Positions 25,729-34,187 are shown, counted from the first letter of the stretch. The stretch is 64,000 bases of DNA from Paenibacillus sp. JNUCC-31 (GCF_014844075.1 NZ_CP062165.1:1922001-1986000), one strand, 5' to 3'. The notes: generated by a model from the sequence alone, not told the origin. Numbers and translations: made by a program.

Positions 25729-27084
25729 ATGAAGGAACAAGCTTATTTTCAACAAAATAGAGACAAACACCTGGCAGAATTGAATGAATGGTTATCCATT
25801 CCAAGTATTTCAGCCATTTCAGCACATAAAGAGGATATTAACCGTGCGGCTCAATGGGCTGCGGATGCACTCACACGTGCAGGTATGGAAAATGTAGAGG
25901 TTATTCCAACGGCGGGACATCCGATTGTCTATGCAGACCACCTGCATGCACCCGGCAAACCAACAGCTCTGATCTATGGACACTATGATGTACAGCCTGT
26001 CGATCCGTTAAATCTGTGGGATTCACCTCCATTCGAACCTACGGTTCGGGACGGCAAACTGTTTGCTCGGGGTGCCACGGATGACAAAGGACAAATCTTC
26101 ATACATATTAAGGCGGTTGAAGCTCTGCTTGCCGAAAACAAGGAGCTTCCCGTGAATGTAAAATTCTGCATCGAAGGGGAAGAAGAAATCTCCAGTCCAA
26201 ACCTGCCGATCTATCTGAATGACAATACGGACAAGCTGCGTGCAGATATGATACTGATCTCGGATACATCTCTGCTCGAAAAAGGAAAACCGGCGATCTC
26301 CACAGGTCTGCGTGGCCTTTGCTCGCTCGAAGTGGATCTGAACACAGCCAACACGGACCTGCACTCCGGTTCTTTTGGCGGAGGTGTACCGAACGCACTG
26401 CATGCGCTCGTATCCCTGCTCGCTTCGCTGCATGATGAGCAAGGCCGCGTGAGCGTAGATGGTTTCTATGAAGGGGTTCTGCCGCTCTCTCCTGAGATGA
26501 GAGAAGAGTTCGTGAAGCAGGGCTTCAATGAAGATCAGCTTCGTCAAGACCTGGGACTTGAGCAATTGTACGGAGAAGAAGGCTACTCGTTCGTGGAACG
26601 TGTTGGCGCACGTCCGACACTGGAACTGAACGGCGTATGGGGCGGTTTCCAAGGTGAAGGCACCAAAACCGTTATTCCGAAGGATGCTCATGCCAAAATC
26701 ACATGCCGCCTCGTTGCGGATCAAGATCCGCAGCATGTGCTGGATCGTATCGAAGCACATCTGCGCGCTCACCTTCAACCGGGCGCAACGCTGCATGTGA
26801 AACAGATTGAGAAAGCCTTTGCGTTCAACACGGATCCTACCGATCCAATTCTGCAAAAAGCAGCTGATGCGTATGAGCAAGTGTACGGTGTTCGTGCCCT
26901 GTTTACGAAAGACGGCGGCTCCATTCCGATCGTGGAGAAACTTTCACGCGTGCTGGGTATTCCAGCGGTTATGATGGGCTTCGGTTTGCCCGATGAGAAC
27001 CTGCATGCACCGAACGAGCATTTCAACCTGGAGAACTTTGATAAAGGGTTGTTGACAATTGTTCAGTTTATGAAGAGTTTGTAA
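25729..27084 (+). CDS. M20 family dipeptidase
   Basis: 451 residues, close to the normal dipeptidase length. Metal and catalytic motifs of the M20 fold are visible: YGHYDVQPVDP (His/Asp), RGATDDKGQIF (bridging Asp), CIEGEEEISS (catalytic Glu pair) and DLHSGSFGGGVPNALHAL in the lid domain. TKDGGSIPIV and HAPNEHF follow near the C-terminus. It should cleave short peptides or N-acylated amino acids in the cytoplasm. The start follows AAGGAGG by 7 bases. It is transcribed alone. Confidence 0.94.
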   Translation: MKEQAYFQQNRDKHLAELNEWLSIPSISAISAHKEDINRAAQWAADALTRAGMENVEVIPTAGHPIVYADHLHAPGKPTALIYGHYDVQPVDPLNLWDSPPFEPTVRDGKLFARGATDDKGQIFIHIKAVEALLAENKELPVNVKFCIEGEEEISSPNLPIYLNDNTDKLRADMILISDTSLLEKGKPAISTGLRGLCSLEVDLNTANTDLHSGSFGGGVPNALHALVSLLASLHDEQGRVSVDGFYEGVLPLSPEMREEFVKQGFNEDQLRQDLGLEQLYGEEGYSFVERVGARPTLELNGVWGGFQGEGTKTVIPKDAHAKITCRLVADQDPQHVLDRIEAHLRAHLQPGATLHVKQIEKAFAFNTDPTDPILQKAADAYEQVYGVRALFTKDGGSIPIVEKLSRVLGIPAVMMGFGLPDENLHAPNEHFNLENFDKGLLTIVQFMKSL

Positions 27085-27120
27085 AATTGAATCCTCACTC
27101 TTACACGAGGTCACTCTGCA

Positions 27121-27220
27121 GGGAGAACAAGCTTCCGATCGCTGTTATCCCCGGATTTCCTTGATTCCCTTTTAATAAAGGGAGAAATACCGGTGATAAA
27201 GGCGAACGCTTCGCTTCTCC
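27121..27220. repeat. long imperfect inverted repeat, intergenic
   Basis: About 100 bases that can fold back on themselves. TCCCTTT (27166-27172) pairs with AAAGGGA (27177-27183), flanked by ATTT/AAAT, CCGG/CCGG and TTATC/GATAA, with outer GGAGAA/TTCTCC. It lies downstream of the dipeptidase. It resembles dispersed palindromic intergenic elements. There is no coding potential. Confidence 0.5.
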
Positions 27221-27294
27221 AGCTTTCTTCTCCCCACTTCGTTAACGTGTAAATTATGAATTCAATTCCATATAGTATTAGTATACGTAGATCT

Positions 27295-27331
27295 AATAAA
27301 AGCGACGACCCTAAGGGATGTCGCTTTTATT
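27295..27331. terminator. bidirectional terminator
   Basis: AATAAAAGCGAC pairs perfectly with GTCGCTTTTATT around a 12-base loop. A-run before and T-run after make it work in both directions. It ends the dipeptidase transcript. Confidence 0.85.
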
Positions 27332-27437
27332 AATCCGATTTCGTCCCCTGCACTACTTTGCAGCTTTTTCATAACTGATTTTAAGATTGAACCTACTTTA
27401 CAAATGAAGGGTATAGGTAGATATATAAATAGATAAA

Positions 27438-27477
27438 GGGGGTGTGCCGTCCATATTCAAGACGGCACACCCCTTTT
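27438..27477 (+). terminator. strong rho-independent terminator
   Basis: GGGGTGTGCCGTC pairs perfectly with GACGGCACACCCC around a 9-base loop and is followed by TTTTG. It is a second terminator in the same intergenic space. Confidence 0.8.
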
Positions 27478-27518
27478 GTAATTGGTAGATCATTACAACG
27501 GCTCGTTATTTGCCTTTT

Positions 27519-27704
27519 AACGAACCGAGCACGTGCTATTCGACGAAAATCCGCAGTTCTGGGGAATTAACGAATCGTAGGAGCTTTATTTCCTCATCTT
27601 GCATGTCGTTCATCAAGTTTACACCGGAATAGCGTGGCTGACGTTCGTTAGACTTTCCAATCCAGACTATTCCGCATAATAAGGTGTAGTAGGTTCGTTA
27701 GCAC
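27519..27704. repeat. dispersed ~190-bp noncoding repeat, copy A
   Basis: Begins AACGAAcc and ends aGGTTCGTTAGCAC. It aligns along its length with 41182-41377: both share CG-TATTCG, GTTCTG, AGGAG/AGAGG plus TTATTTC, GTCG-T, CG-AATA-CGT, AGTTCGTTAGA-type and CCGC-TAAT blocks in the same order. A hairpin (CTCGTTA...TAACGAaCCGAG) sits at its left edge. It lies between convergent genes, as does copy B. No open frame. Confidence 0.6.
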
Positions 27705-27766
27705 TGTGACTAGAAGGAGAAATCCAACTTCCGGGACATCTCCAGCTCTACCCAGTCATCCTCCAC

Positions 27767-28138
27767 TTAAGAGCGGAAGGTTGTGAAATTCAACATATGT
27801 ACAAGCTGCATCATATGCGTGATTTCCTGCTGGACTCTCGAGGTGTCCTCACCAGCCATCGCTTGATTGGCCCGCAGCGTTCTGCGGGTGTTGAGCATAC
27901 CGTCGATTAATTTCATAACCGTGTTGCGTCCACGATGATCCACAATCATATACTTTTTGCGTGCATCCAGCTCCACCCATACGATATTGCTGAATGAAGG
28001 GAACAGGTGTCTGCGGTACTGCTCCATATCGGTCTCATTGTAGTGCTCGCCATAAAAGGCATAATATCCGTGTACGTGCAGCTTTTCCGCCAGCTCTGTG
28101 ATGAACGGGTCGAATTCGAGCATAGCGTTACGTTCCAT
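27767..28138 (-). CDS. conserved small protein of unknown function
   Basis: 123 residues, soluble, rich in His and Met (HVHGYYAFYGEHYNETDMEQYR, ITHMMQLVHMLNFTTF). No known domain recognised. It follows the nagA gene region on the same strand but is separated from it by 114 bases in the upstream direction. The start has GGAGGCGTGAA in front. Confidence 0.6.
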   Translation of the reverse strand: MERNAMLEFDPFITELAEKLHVHGYYAFYGEHYNETDMEQYRRHLFPSFSNIVWVELDARKKYMIVDHRGRNTVMKLIDGMLNTRRTLRANQAMAGEDTSRVQQEITHMMQLVHMLNFTTFRS

Positions 28139-28252
28139 GTTTCACGCCTCCGTAATGCGTGATCCGCAGATCTCGTCTTTTTTGAGATCTATTTTAACAT
28201 ATTACGAAAGGTATTGCCTGTTGAGGCACACGACAATACTACAGATGTAGAA

Positions 28253-29467
28253 TTAACCGCCGACTCGTCTGCCCTTCACCCACACTTCCTCAATTTTCAA
28301 ATCACCATTCAGCAAAACGACGTCCGCCTGTTTTCCTTTAGCAAAGGAACCCGTTCGGTGATCAATGCCGAGCAGACGTGCCGGCGTCAGGCTGGCTGCC
28401 CGTGAGGCTGCATTGAGACTCAAGCCCACTTCCTGTACCAGATAGCGGAAACCACGAATCATCGTGAGCGTGCTTCCTGCCAGTGCGCCTCCGTCTTTCA
28501 AACGTGCCACACCTTCCGTAACAATCACAGGCAGATCGCCAATTTTGTATTCACCATCATCCAGCCCGGTAGCAGACATCGCGTCTGTGATTAACACAAG
28601 CTGATCTGCTTGTTCTTTCAGTTGAGCCAAAATAGACATCGCCGCCGGATGCACATGGATACCGTCTGCAATGATCTCTGCACTGATGCGGGAATCACTA
28701 AGCACTGCGCCGGCAGCTCCGGGATTGCGGTGATGCAGCGGTGTCATCGCATTGAATGTATGCACGGCATGGTGCAGCCCGGCTTCGACCGCAAGCTGTA
28801 CTTCTTCATAGGTCGCATCCGTATGTCCTAATGCTGCGGTAATTCGCTGCTCGCGCAGCCATGAAATGACTTCGAGCGCCCCCTCACGTTCCGGCGCCAG
28901 GGTGACTTGACGAATCAAGCCGGGATATTGTTTTTCCCACGCGTCCAGCCAGGACACATTAGGCAATACAATATGATCCGGGTTTTGTGCGCCGGGCCAC
29001 TTCGGACTGAAAAAAGGACCCTCCAGATGTACACCTTCCAGCTGTGCATAAGGCATGTCACCGGAACGGTAGCTGTCCACTTCAGCCAATACCCGGTCCA
29101 GACTATCTTTGGGCGCCGTCATGGACGTTGCCAACATTGCAGTGGTCCCCTGTGTGCTGTGAAATGAAGTGATTTTATCCATCACTTCCTTACTCGCGTC
29201 CATAAAGTCTTCGCCATTTCCACCATGTACGTGGATATCTATAAATCCAGGCACAATGACGCCATGCTTGGAAACAGGCACAGATACGGCTTCACGGCGA
29301 ATATGTTCAGATAATCCCTCGGGTGCGCCAGCATAAAGGATCTTCCCATCCGTCCAGACAAGTACACCATCCTCCAATACACCATCGGGCAGTACGATTT
29401 TACCTCGAAGAAGTGAAATGGTTTTTTCACTCTCTTGCTCCTGGTTTTCCATAGCTTCTACGTTCAT
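28253..29467 (-). CDS. nagA: N-acetylglucosamine-6-phosphate deacetylase
   Basis: 404 residues, the normal NagA length. Amidohydrolase motifs are in place: GFIDIHVHGGNGEDF (metal-binding His pair), VHLEGPFFSPKWPGAQN (Glu ligand), LGHTDATYEE, AVHTFNAMTPLHHR and LITDAMSATG (catalytic Asp). It hydrolyses GlcNAc-6-phosphate to GlcN-6-phosphate and acetate. Its ATG overlaps the nagB stop (ATGA), showing translational coupling. Confidence 0.96.
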   Translation of the reverse strand: MNVEAMENQEQESEKTISLLRGKIVLPDGVLEDGVLVWTDGKILYAGAPEGLSEHIRREAVSVPVSKHGVIVPGFIDIHVHGGNGEDFMDASKEVMDKITSFHSTQGTTAMLATSMTAPKDSLDRVLAEVDSYRSGDMPYAQLEGVHLEGPFFSPKWPGAQNPDHIVLPNVSWLDAWEKQYPGLIRQVTLAPEREGALEVISWLREQRITAALGHTDATYEEVQLAVEAGLHHAVHTFNAMTPLHHRNPGAAGAVLSDSRISAEIIADGIHVHPAAMSILAQLKEQADQLVLITDAMSATGLDDGEYKIGDLPVIVTEGVARLKDGGALAGSTLTMIRGFRYLVQEVGLSLNAASRAASLTPARLLGIDHRTGSFAKGKQADVVLLNGDLKIEEVWVKGRRVGG

Positions 29468-30192
29468 TTCACCAGCCTCCCAGCCGCACGATCCAGCAAC
29501 ACGACCACATTAGGATGACATTGCAGCAGCGAAGCGGGACATTGGGTCGTAATCGGCCCCATAAAGGCTTCACGAATAATTTCGGCTTTCTCCTCACCAC
29601 GGGCGATCAGCAGAATTTGTTTGGCTTTCAGAATCGTACCTACACCCATCGTAATGGCCTGAGTTGGAACTTCATCAATATGATTAAAAAAGCGGGCGTT
29701 TGCTTTTCTTGTCTCTTCTTTGAGATCCACCACATGTGTCCGTCCTGTAAGCTCGGTTCCGGGTTCATTGAAGCCAATGTGGCCATTATGTCCGATACCC
29801 AACAATTGCAGATCTACTGGTCCACGATCATCAATCCGTTGTTCATAGGAATCACATTCTTGTCCCAAATCCGAAGCCTGCCCATCCGGCACTTGAGTTC
29901 TGGCGAGATCAATATCAATATGGGAAAACAATTGTTCATTCATAAAGCTGCGGTAGCTTTCGCGATGCTCCACAGGAAGACCGACATATTCATCCAAATT
30001 GAAGGAAGATGCCTGCGCAAAGCTGACCAGACCTTTCTGATACAAAGCAATAAGCTGTTTATAGATACCCACAGGAGAACTTCCAGTCGCGAGTCCCAGT
30101 ACAGCCCGGGGTTTGGTCTGTAGCAAACTGGCAATCACACCTGCACCAGTTGCGTTCAAATCTTCTTCGTTTTCAAAAATACGTATATTCAT
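29464..30192 (-). CDS. nagB: glucosamine-6-phosphate deaminase
   Basis: 242 residues from the ATG at 30192, which has GGAGGTG at good spacing. A longer frame reaching 30285 overlaps the regulator and is unlikely to be used. NagB motifs: GLATGSSPVGIY, FNLDEYVGL (catalytic Asp), GIGHNGHIGFNEPG (His of the active site). It converts GlcN-6-phosphate to fructose-6-phosphate and ammonia. It lies 4 bases after the rpiR-type gene. Confidence 0.96.
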   Translation of the reverse strand: MNIRIFENEEDLNATGAGVIASLLQTKPRAVLGLATGSSPVGIYKQLIALYQKGLVSFAQASSFNLDEYVGLPVEHRESYRSFMNEQLFSHIDIDLARTQVPDGQASDLGQECDSYEQRIDDRGPVDLQLLGIGHNGHIGFNEPGTELTGRTHVVDLKEETRKANARFFNHIDEVPTQAITMGVGTILKAKQILLIARGEEKAEIIREAFMGPITTQCPASLLQCHPNVVVLLDRAAGRLVK

Positions 30193-30196
30193 CTTT

Positions 30197-31060
30197 TTAG
30201 GCACCTCCATTATGTTGAACCCGATAAGACTGTACATTGTGATACGATTGTTCCAATTTTGGGATAAAACGGTCGAAGTCGGCACTCACCATGCCCGTGA
30301 ACAGAATATCAACGACATGCAGCAGCGCAATACGTGAAGCCATGTCTCCACGCCTCATGCCTTCTTCCAGTGAAGACGTAAACAGTGGAATATCCGACAC
30401 CGTCGCAAGTTGGTTATTCCCATAGGATGTTAGAGAGATGGTAGAAGCTCCCGCCTGTTTGGCACAATGCAAAGCATCAATCGTCTCCGGCGTTTCACCC
30501 GAGTAGGATACTGCCATCGCCACATCTCCCTCACCCAGTGAAGAAGCTGACGTAATTTGCATATGTGAATCCGAGAAGGCGGTACAGCTTTTGCCAATCC
30601 GTACCAGTTTCTGGTAGAAATCCTGTGTAACAATGGAAGAGGTCGCCACCCCGTAGAGATCAATACGACGGGCATGGCATAGTAACTGAACCGCATGCTC
30701 CAACCTTCCTAAATCCAGCAAACGGGTGGTATCCGCAATGGATGCAATATGGTTGGCTTCAATAGCTTCTACAATTTTGGATAAAGGATTGCCCGCGACG
30801 ATATCCTGATATGCAGTTTCAGTGGATGAGTGTGACAGTTCCGCGGCCAGTTTCATTTTGAAATCAGGGAAACCCTTGAAATGAAATGATTTGCAAAAGC
30901 GGGTTACCGTAGCCGCACTTGTTCCGCTTTGCTGCGCAAGATGGTTAATGGTCCAGCCAGGAATATCGGACGGAGACTGTAAAATCACCTCTGCAATTCG
31001 TCGTTCCTGAGACGGAAGTTCGTTCAGTTCTTGCTGCAACGCATGTAGTATGGCTGCCAT
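30197..31060 (-). CDS. MurR/RpiR family transcriptional regulator
   Basis: 287 residues: an N-terminal RpiR helix-turn-helix (RRIAEVILQSPSDIPGWTIN, HLAQQSGTSAATVTRFCKSF, residues ~20-70) and a C-terminal SIS sugar-phosphate isomerase-like domain (~120-260, with MAVSYSGETPETIDA). It heads the rpiR-nagB-nagA operon and should respond to an amino-sugar phosphate. Two identical boxes upstream (31076-31123) are its likely operators. Confidence 0.93.
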   Translation of the reverse strand: MAAILHALQQELNELPSQERRIAEVILQSPSDIPGWTINHLAQQSGTSAATVTRFCKSFHFKGFPDFKMKLAAELSHSSTETAYQDIVAGNPLSKIVEAIEANHIASIADTTRLLDLGRLEHAVQLLCHARRIDLYGVATSSIVTQDFYQKLVRIGKSCTAFSDSHMQITSASSLGEGDVAMAVSYSGETPETIDALHCAKQAGASTISLTSYGNNQLATVSDIPLFTSSLEEGMRRGDMASRIALLHVVDILFTGMVSADFDRFIPKLEQSYHNVQSYRVQHNGGA

Positions 31061-31075
31061 GAGCTCTCCTTTTGT

Positions 31076-31123
31076 GAAAATTATTTTTATTAATTTATTA
31101 TAAATAAAGAAAATTATTTTTAT
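31076..31123. promoter_or_regulatory. duplicated operator-like boxes before the nag operon
   Basis: GAAAATTATTTTTAT occurs twice, identical over 15 bases, at 31076-31090 and 31109-31123 (33 bases apart, about three helical turns). Each contains a near-palindrome AAAATTATTTT of the kind bound by RpiR-type regulators. They lie 16-63 bases upstream of the regulator's start. Confidence 0.55.
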
Positions 31124-31187
31124 GTTTTCATTTTAATCAATACGTTGTTGCAAATCAAGAGGATTTTAACCATCCACTACCGTATCT

Positions 31188-31655
31188 ATGATGAAATTTG
31201 GAGAAGGCATCTTCTTGATTAAGGAATGGGATCCCGCTTATATTGGAGATGACTTTGAAGAAAATGTGGATACATTCCCTTTCAAGGAAGGAGCACACTT
31301 GGTGAACCGACGACAACGTCAAAAAATGATTCCTTCCACCTGGATCATTGCCATAAAAAAGACCGAAGCTCGTAAATACTATGTCCTGTATGCCATCGAC
31401 TGGAAGCGTGGAGGGCGACTAAGCTGGGAAGGCTGGGAAAGCCTCGCAGACTTGTTGCAGTTCCATATCCCTATCAAACGTAGGGCTGGCGGTTCGAAAT
31501 CCTTCTCCCAACCTGCCGCCAAAATTGCGAAAAAAGCACTCTATCTGCACCTAAATGAAACACAATACGGTAAATTGGAGCAGCTCTTTTATCAGCCTTT
31601 TTCGAAGAAACAATGGAGAGCTTTTATTCATGAGCATGCCAATAACATTATGTAA
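31188..31655 (+). CDS. small basic protein of unknown function
   Basis: 155 residues, soluble and basic, with many aromatic residues (FLIKEWDPAYIGDDFEEN, YYVLYAIDWKRGGRLSWEGW, ending FIHEHANNIM). I do not recognise the family. Codon use and composition look like the surrounding chromosome. The start has no strong ribosome binding site; MKFGEG one codon in is equally possible. It is followed by the structured leader and the Cys-rich small gene. Confidence 0.6.
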   Translation: MMKFGEGIFLIKEWDPAYIGDDFEENVDTFPFKEGAHLVNRRQRQKMIPSTWIIAIKKTEARKYYVLYAIDWKRGGRLSWEGWESLADLLQFHIPIKRRAGGSKSFSQPAAKIAKKALYLHLNETQYGKLEQLFYQPFSKKQWRAFIHEHANNIM

Positions 31656-31688
31656 GTGAAACCTTATGCCATATCCGATTATGATTTC

Positions 31689-31763
31689 CATCACGCTCTG
31701 CCCGTAGCAATCTGTACCCTTGGAATTTCTGCGGGCTGAGCCTTTTCCCAAGGGAGCGTGATG
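31689..31763 (+). ncRNA. structured leader with pseudoknot over a ribosome binding site
   Basis: Three helices can form. P1: a perfect 10-bp pair, CATCACGCTC (31689-31698) with GAGCGTGATG (31754-31763). P2: GCCCG (31700-31704) with CGGGC (31732-31736), extended by several further pairs inward. A pseudoknot: the P2 loop CCCTTGG (31717-31723) with CCAAGGG (31748-31754). The last strand contains the AAGGGAG that serves the ATG at 31769, so folding would block translation. No T-run follows, so control would be translational. I could not match it to a riboswitch class I know. Confidence 0.5.
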
Positions 31764-31768
31764 AATCA

Positions 31769-32011
31769 ATGAAATCTCAGCAAAGAAATCTGGCCTATTA
31801 CAGGCATCACAGAAAGCGCGTCATTCAACGTAAAAAACAGCTTGCTGTACGATACTGTTGGTCCTACAAGTTCGAAGGTATTTTGGCAAAAGGAAAGATA
31901 CATTGTTCCTGCTGGTGGTGCTGCGAAAAAACAAAACGGCTAGGATATCCTAAATCTGAGCTAACTAGAATAGCGGACTGCGATGAGCAACTTTTGAATT
32001 CAGATTTTTGA
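31769..32011 (+). CDS. small Cys-rich protein (CSCWWC motif)
   Basis: 80 residues: a very basic N-terminal half (YYRHHRKRVIQRKKQLAVRY) and a C-terminal KGKIHCSCWWCCEKTKRLGYP segment with four Cys, a possible metal site. Similar short proteins with a KGK-HCSC--C core are known from Firmicutes as hypothetical proteins; the function is not known. The ribosome binding site AAGGGAG lies 12 bases before the ATG and is embedded in the structured leader. Confidence 0.7.
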   Translation: MKSQQRNLAYYRHHRKRVIQRKKQLAVRYCWSYKFEGILAKGKIHCSCWWCCEKTKRLGYPKSELTRIADCDEQLLNSDF

Positions 32012-32079
32012 GAATATCAAGTCGAAACAAGCGATTCCTGCACTTTAAGGATTTGCTTGTTTTCGCTTTCCAACCTAAA

Positions 32080-32254
32080 ACAAAAAAGTCTTTCCCCATT
32101 CTTCATGATGAAGAATAGGAAAAGACTTTCATGCTGCTTCAATCAACTGTGCAGTATCGCGTCAGATCTTCAGTTCTCCGAGCTTAATCAGCTCTACAAC
32201 TGCCTGCGAACGACCCTTAACATTGAGTTTCTGCATCACATTCGAAATATGGTT
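32080..32254. repeat. gerE 3'-end duplication, distal copy with terminator
   Basis: 175 bases matching 33881-34055 with a single difference (C at 32204, T at the other copy). It contains the last ~31 codons of gerE on the minus strand, the stop and the following hairpin terminator (AAAGTCTTT...AAAGACTTT, 32082-32130). The match ends abruptly at 32254 where unrelated AT-rich sequence begins. Confidence 0.95.
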
Positions 32255-32264
32255 TAAAGTACAC

Positions 32265-33197
32265 TCAAGAATTAATCTGTAAATGATCTGCTTGTAGCTC
32301 TTCTTCTGCTGACTTTATGTTGTTGTTATTATCAGCGTTCTTTTTATCAACAAGTGACTTTTTCCACTTATCCCACAAACGATCAAATGCAGTATATAAA
32401 GCAAAACTATAAAGTATTGCCGTTTTCAGTTCATTTACTATGCTATTAAGATAGATATTTTCGATTTTTATAAAATAAGCTACCATTGATCCTAAAGCTA
32501 TTATTGCAAAGTTCATTACATAGATAACGCTCATAAATTCCCTTTTAGCGGTTTTATCTCTGTACTCTAATGTATCGAATATCTCCGAACTAATAATTCC
32601 TTTCTTAAGTTTCCATTTTCTCCTCCCAAAAACATTCTTAAGATAAAAGTACATTTTACCTGAAACTCTCATTATAAAGTAATTCATGAAGAAAACAAAA
32701 GTAGTACATATTGTGATAGAGTTTATGTAATCATTAAATGAGACTAGTAAATAAAAATAGAGTAAAACAAAGAGTAATGAATTTATAAAGACACTGATTG
32801 TTAATGATATAGCATACAAACCACTGTATCTAAACATGGTCTCCATATTTATTTTATTTAAAATAAAAAAGGTGATTGTTAAAGGCAGAAAAGCAATTAT
32901 AAATATTATCATAGAAACTAAGAAGTATGATTTCCGCAGAAAATTGTATTTTTTCGCCCCTTCTTTTTTTCCGAAATAATAGAAAGATGACATAAATAGA
33001 GCAACTGAGAACATAAATATAGATAGATAAGTACAAGCCCATTTTATAAAAATTTGATTAAAGTCATTTCCTTCAGCTGTAAATGAAATTACAAATAAGC
33101 CTAATGAAAAAAGAAATATAATTGCTGAAATCCAAAGTTGTGTTTTATCAGTATCTTCGTTTTTCCCATAAAACTTAGAGATCTCGAATCGACTCAT
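32265..33197 (-). CDS. multi-spanning membrane protein of unknown function on an inserted segment
   Basis: 310 residues with about seven hydrophobic segments, including LWISAIIFLFSLGLFVISF, YFLVSMIIFIIAFLPLTITF and SIVNELKTAILYSFALYTA, and a hydrophilic Asn/Glu-rich tail. It is much more AT-rich than its neighbours, with many Ile/Asn/Lys codons of ATA/AAT/AAA type, which suggests transfer. It lies between the two copies of the gerE 3' end and its stop is 10 bases from one copy. No family recognised. It may be the cargo of the insertion. Confidence 0.65.
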   Translation of the reverse strand: MSRFEISKFYGKNEDTDKTQLWISAIIFLFSLGLFVISFTAEGNDFNQIFIKWACTYLSIFMFSVALFMSSFYYFGKKEGAKKYNFLRKSYFLVSMIIFIIAFLPLTITFFILNKINMETMFRYSGLYAISLTISVFINSLLFVLLYFYLLVSFNDYINSITICTTFVFFMNYFIMRVSGKMYFYLKNVFGRRKWKLKKGIISSEIFDTLEYRDKTAKREFMSVIYVMNFAIIALGSMVAYFIKIENIYLNSIVNELKTAILYSFALYTAFDRLWDKWKKSLVDKKNADNNNNIKSAEEELQADHLQINS

Positions 33198-33410
33198 GGG
33201 TTTATCCCTCTTCTCTATTTCTCTATTTCTATATAGGTGATTATACTATTTATAAGATTATTACTGTTAGCTTTCCTGCCTATTTTCCTTTTAATACTAT
33301 ATATAAAGCTAAGTGAAGTCGATGAAATACAAATTTATTAAATAGCATCAACAAAGAAGAACTGAAGCTTCAACTCCAAAAAGACCTACAGTTGTATCAT
33401 CGATTCTAAC

Positions 33411-33803
33411 TAGTAACAAAACCTTCCTTTGAATCTGTCGATAACCATATTTGCCATCATATCGTTGATACGTTCGATATATTTACGTTTTACATCGGCA
33501 TAAAACTACTCAGGGATACACCAAACACGTGGCATAGTTTCTGAATATTTCCGATGACGCTACCTTTTCCATGTTCTGAAATCCTTCTTGTTGCTTCCTC
33601 CTTCCAGGTAACAAGCACTTTTTTAGCAACCATTCTCCCGTTCAGTTTTTGCACATAGCGGTATTTGATCCAAAAATTCTTTCCGTCGAACCTCGCTGAT
33701 CAATCAGTCCGAACTCGCCTTGTTCCGTTATTTTAGCATCCATCACTTCAAACGTCCCCGGGTCATGAATCTCCAAATGTACATAATCTTTCAGTAAGTC
33801 CAT
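33411..33803 (-). pseudogene. broken gene of unknown family on the inserted segment
   Basis: An ATG at 33803 opens MDLLKDYVHLEIHDPGTFEV. The frame fails near GLIDQRGS, is resumed one frame over as GKNFWIKYRYVQKLNGRMVA and KKVLVTWKEEATRRISEHGK, and shifts again near GVSLSSF into YADVKRKYIERINDMMANMV...FKGRFCY with a stop at 33411. At least two frameshifts are needed. I do not recognise the protein. The remaining bases from 33198 to 33410 show nothing I can support. Confidence 0.5.
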
Positions 33804-33880
33804 CCCTCAACAATATGCATAGGAATAGCCTCTTTTCTAATTTTCTCCGAGTACGTTTTAAACTTTCCCCTTCATGACTT

Positions 33881-34055
33881 ACAAAAAAGTCTTTCCCCAT
33901 TCTTCATGATGAAGAATAGGAAAAGACTTTCATGCTGCTTCAATCAACTGTGCAGTATCGCGTCAGATCTTCAGTTCTCCGAGCTTAATCAGCTCTACAA
34001 CTGCTTGCGAACGACCCTTAACATTGAGTTTCTGCATCACATTCGAAATATGGTT
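33881..34055. repeat. gerE 3'-end duplication, copy within the intact gene
   Basis: Matches 32080-32254 in 174 of 175 bases, offset by 1801. It covers the last 31 codons of the intact gerE, its stop and its terminator. Direct repeats of a gene's 3' end around foreign DNA look like attachment sites of an element that rebuilds its target gene. Confidence 0.95.
33883..33931 (-). terminator. gerE terminator
   Basis: AAAGTCTTT-cc-CC-ATTCTTCAT pairs with ATGAAGAAT-aGG-AAAAGACTTT. On the minus strand the stem is followed by TTTTTTG. It is duplicated with the gerE end at 32082-32130. Confidence 0.85.
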
Positions 34056-34187
34056 ACGCACCGTTTTCTCGCTGATGAATAACTGCCCTGCGATGTCACG
34101 CGTCGTTTTGTCCTGAACCAGTAATTCGAATACTTCGCGTTCACGGTGGGTCAACAGAAATTTGCTTTTATGATCGATACCCTTCAA
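33963..34187 (-). CDS. gerE: spore germination/coat regulator GerE (LuxR-type)
   Basis: 74 residues, the same length as Bacillus GerE. It consists almost only of a LuxR-type helix-turn-helix: LLTHREREVFELLVQDKTT, then FISEKTVRNHISNVMQKL and GRSQAVVELIKLGEL. It acts late in the mother cell, turning on or off coat and crust genes together with sigma K. The TTG start lies behind GGAGGGGTGAACA. Its 3' end is duplicated 1.8 kb away. Confidence 0.96.
   Translation of the reverse strand: MKGIDHKSKFLLTHREREVFELLVQDKTTRDIAGQLFISEKTVRNHISNVMQKLNVKGRSQAVVELIKLGELKI

Noticed and set aside
26023..26880. 285-codon minus-strand frame inside the dipeptidase gene
   Set aside because: Antisense to a clear M20 gene with all catalytic motifs; no domain, no ribosome binding site.
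32255..33880. Transposon with terminal inverted repeats
   Set aside because: The flanks are long direct repeats of gerE, not short inverted repeats, and no intact transposase or recombinase was found.
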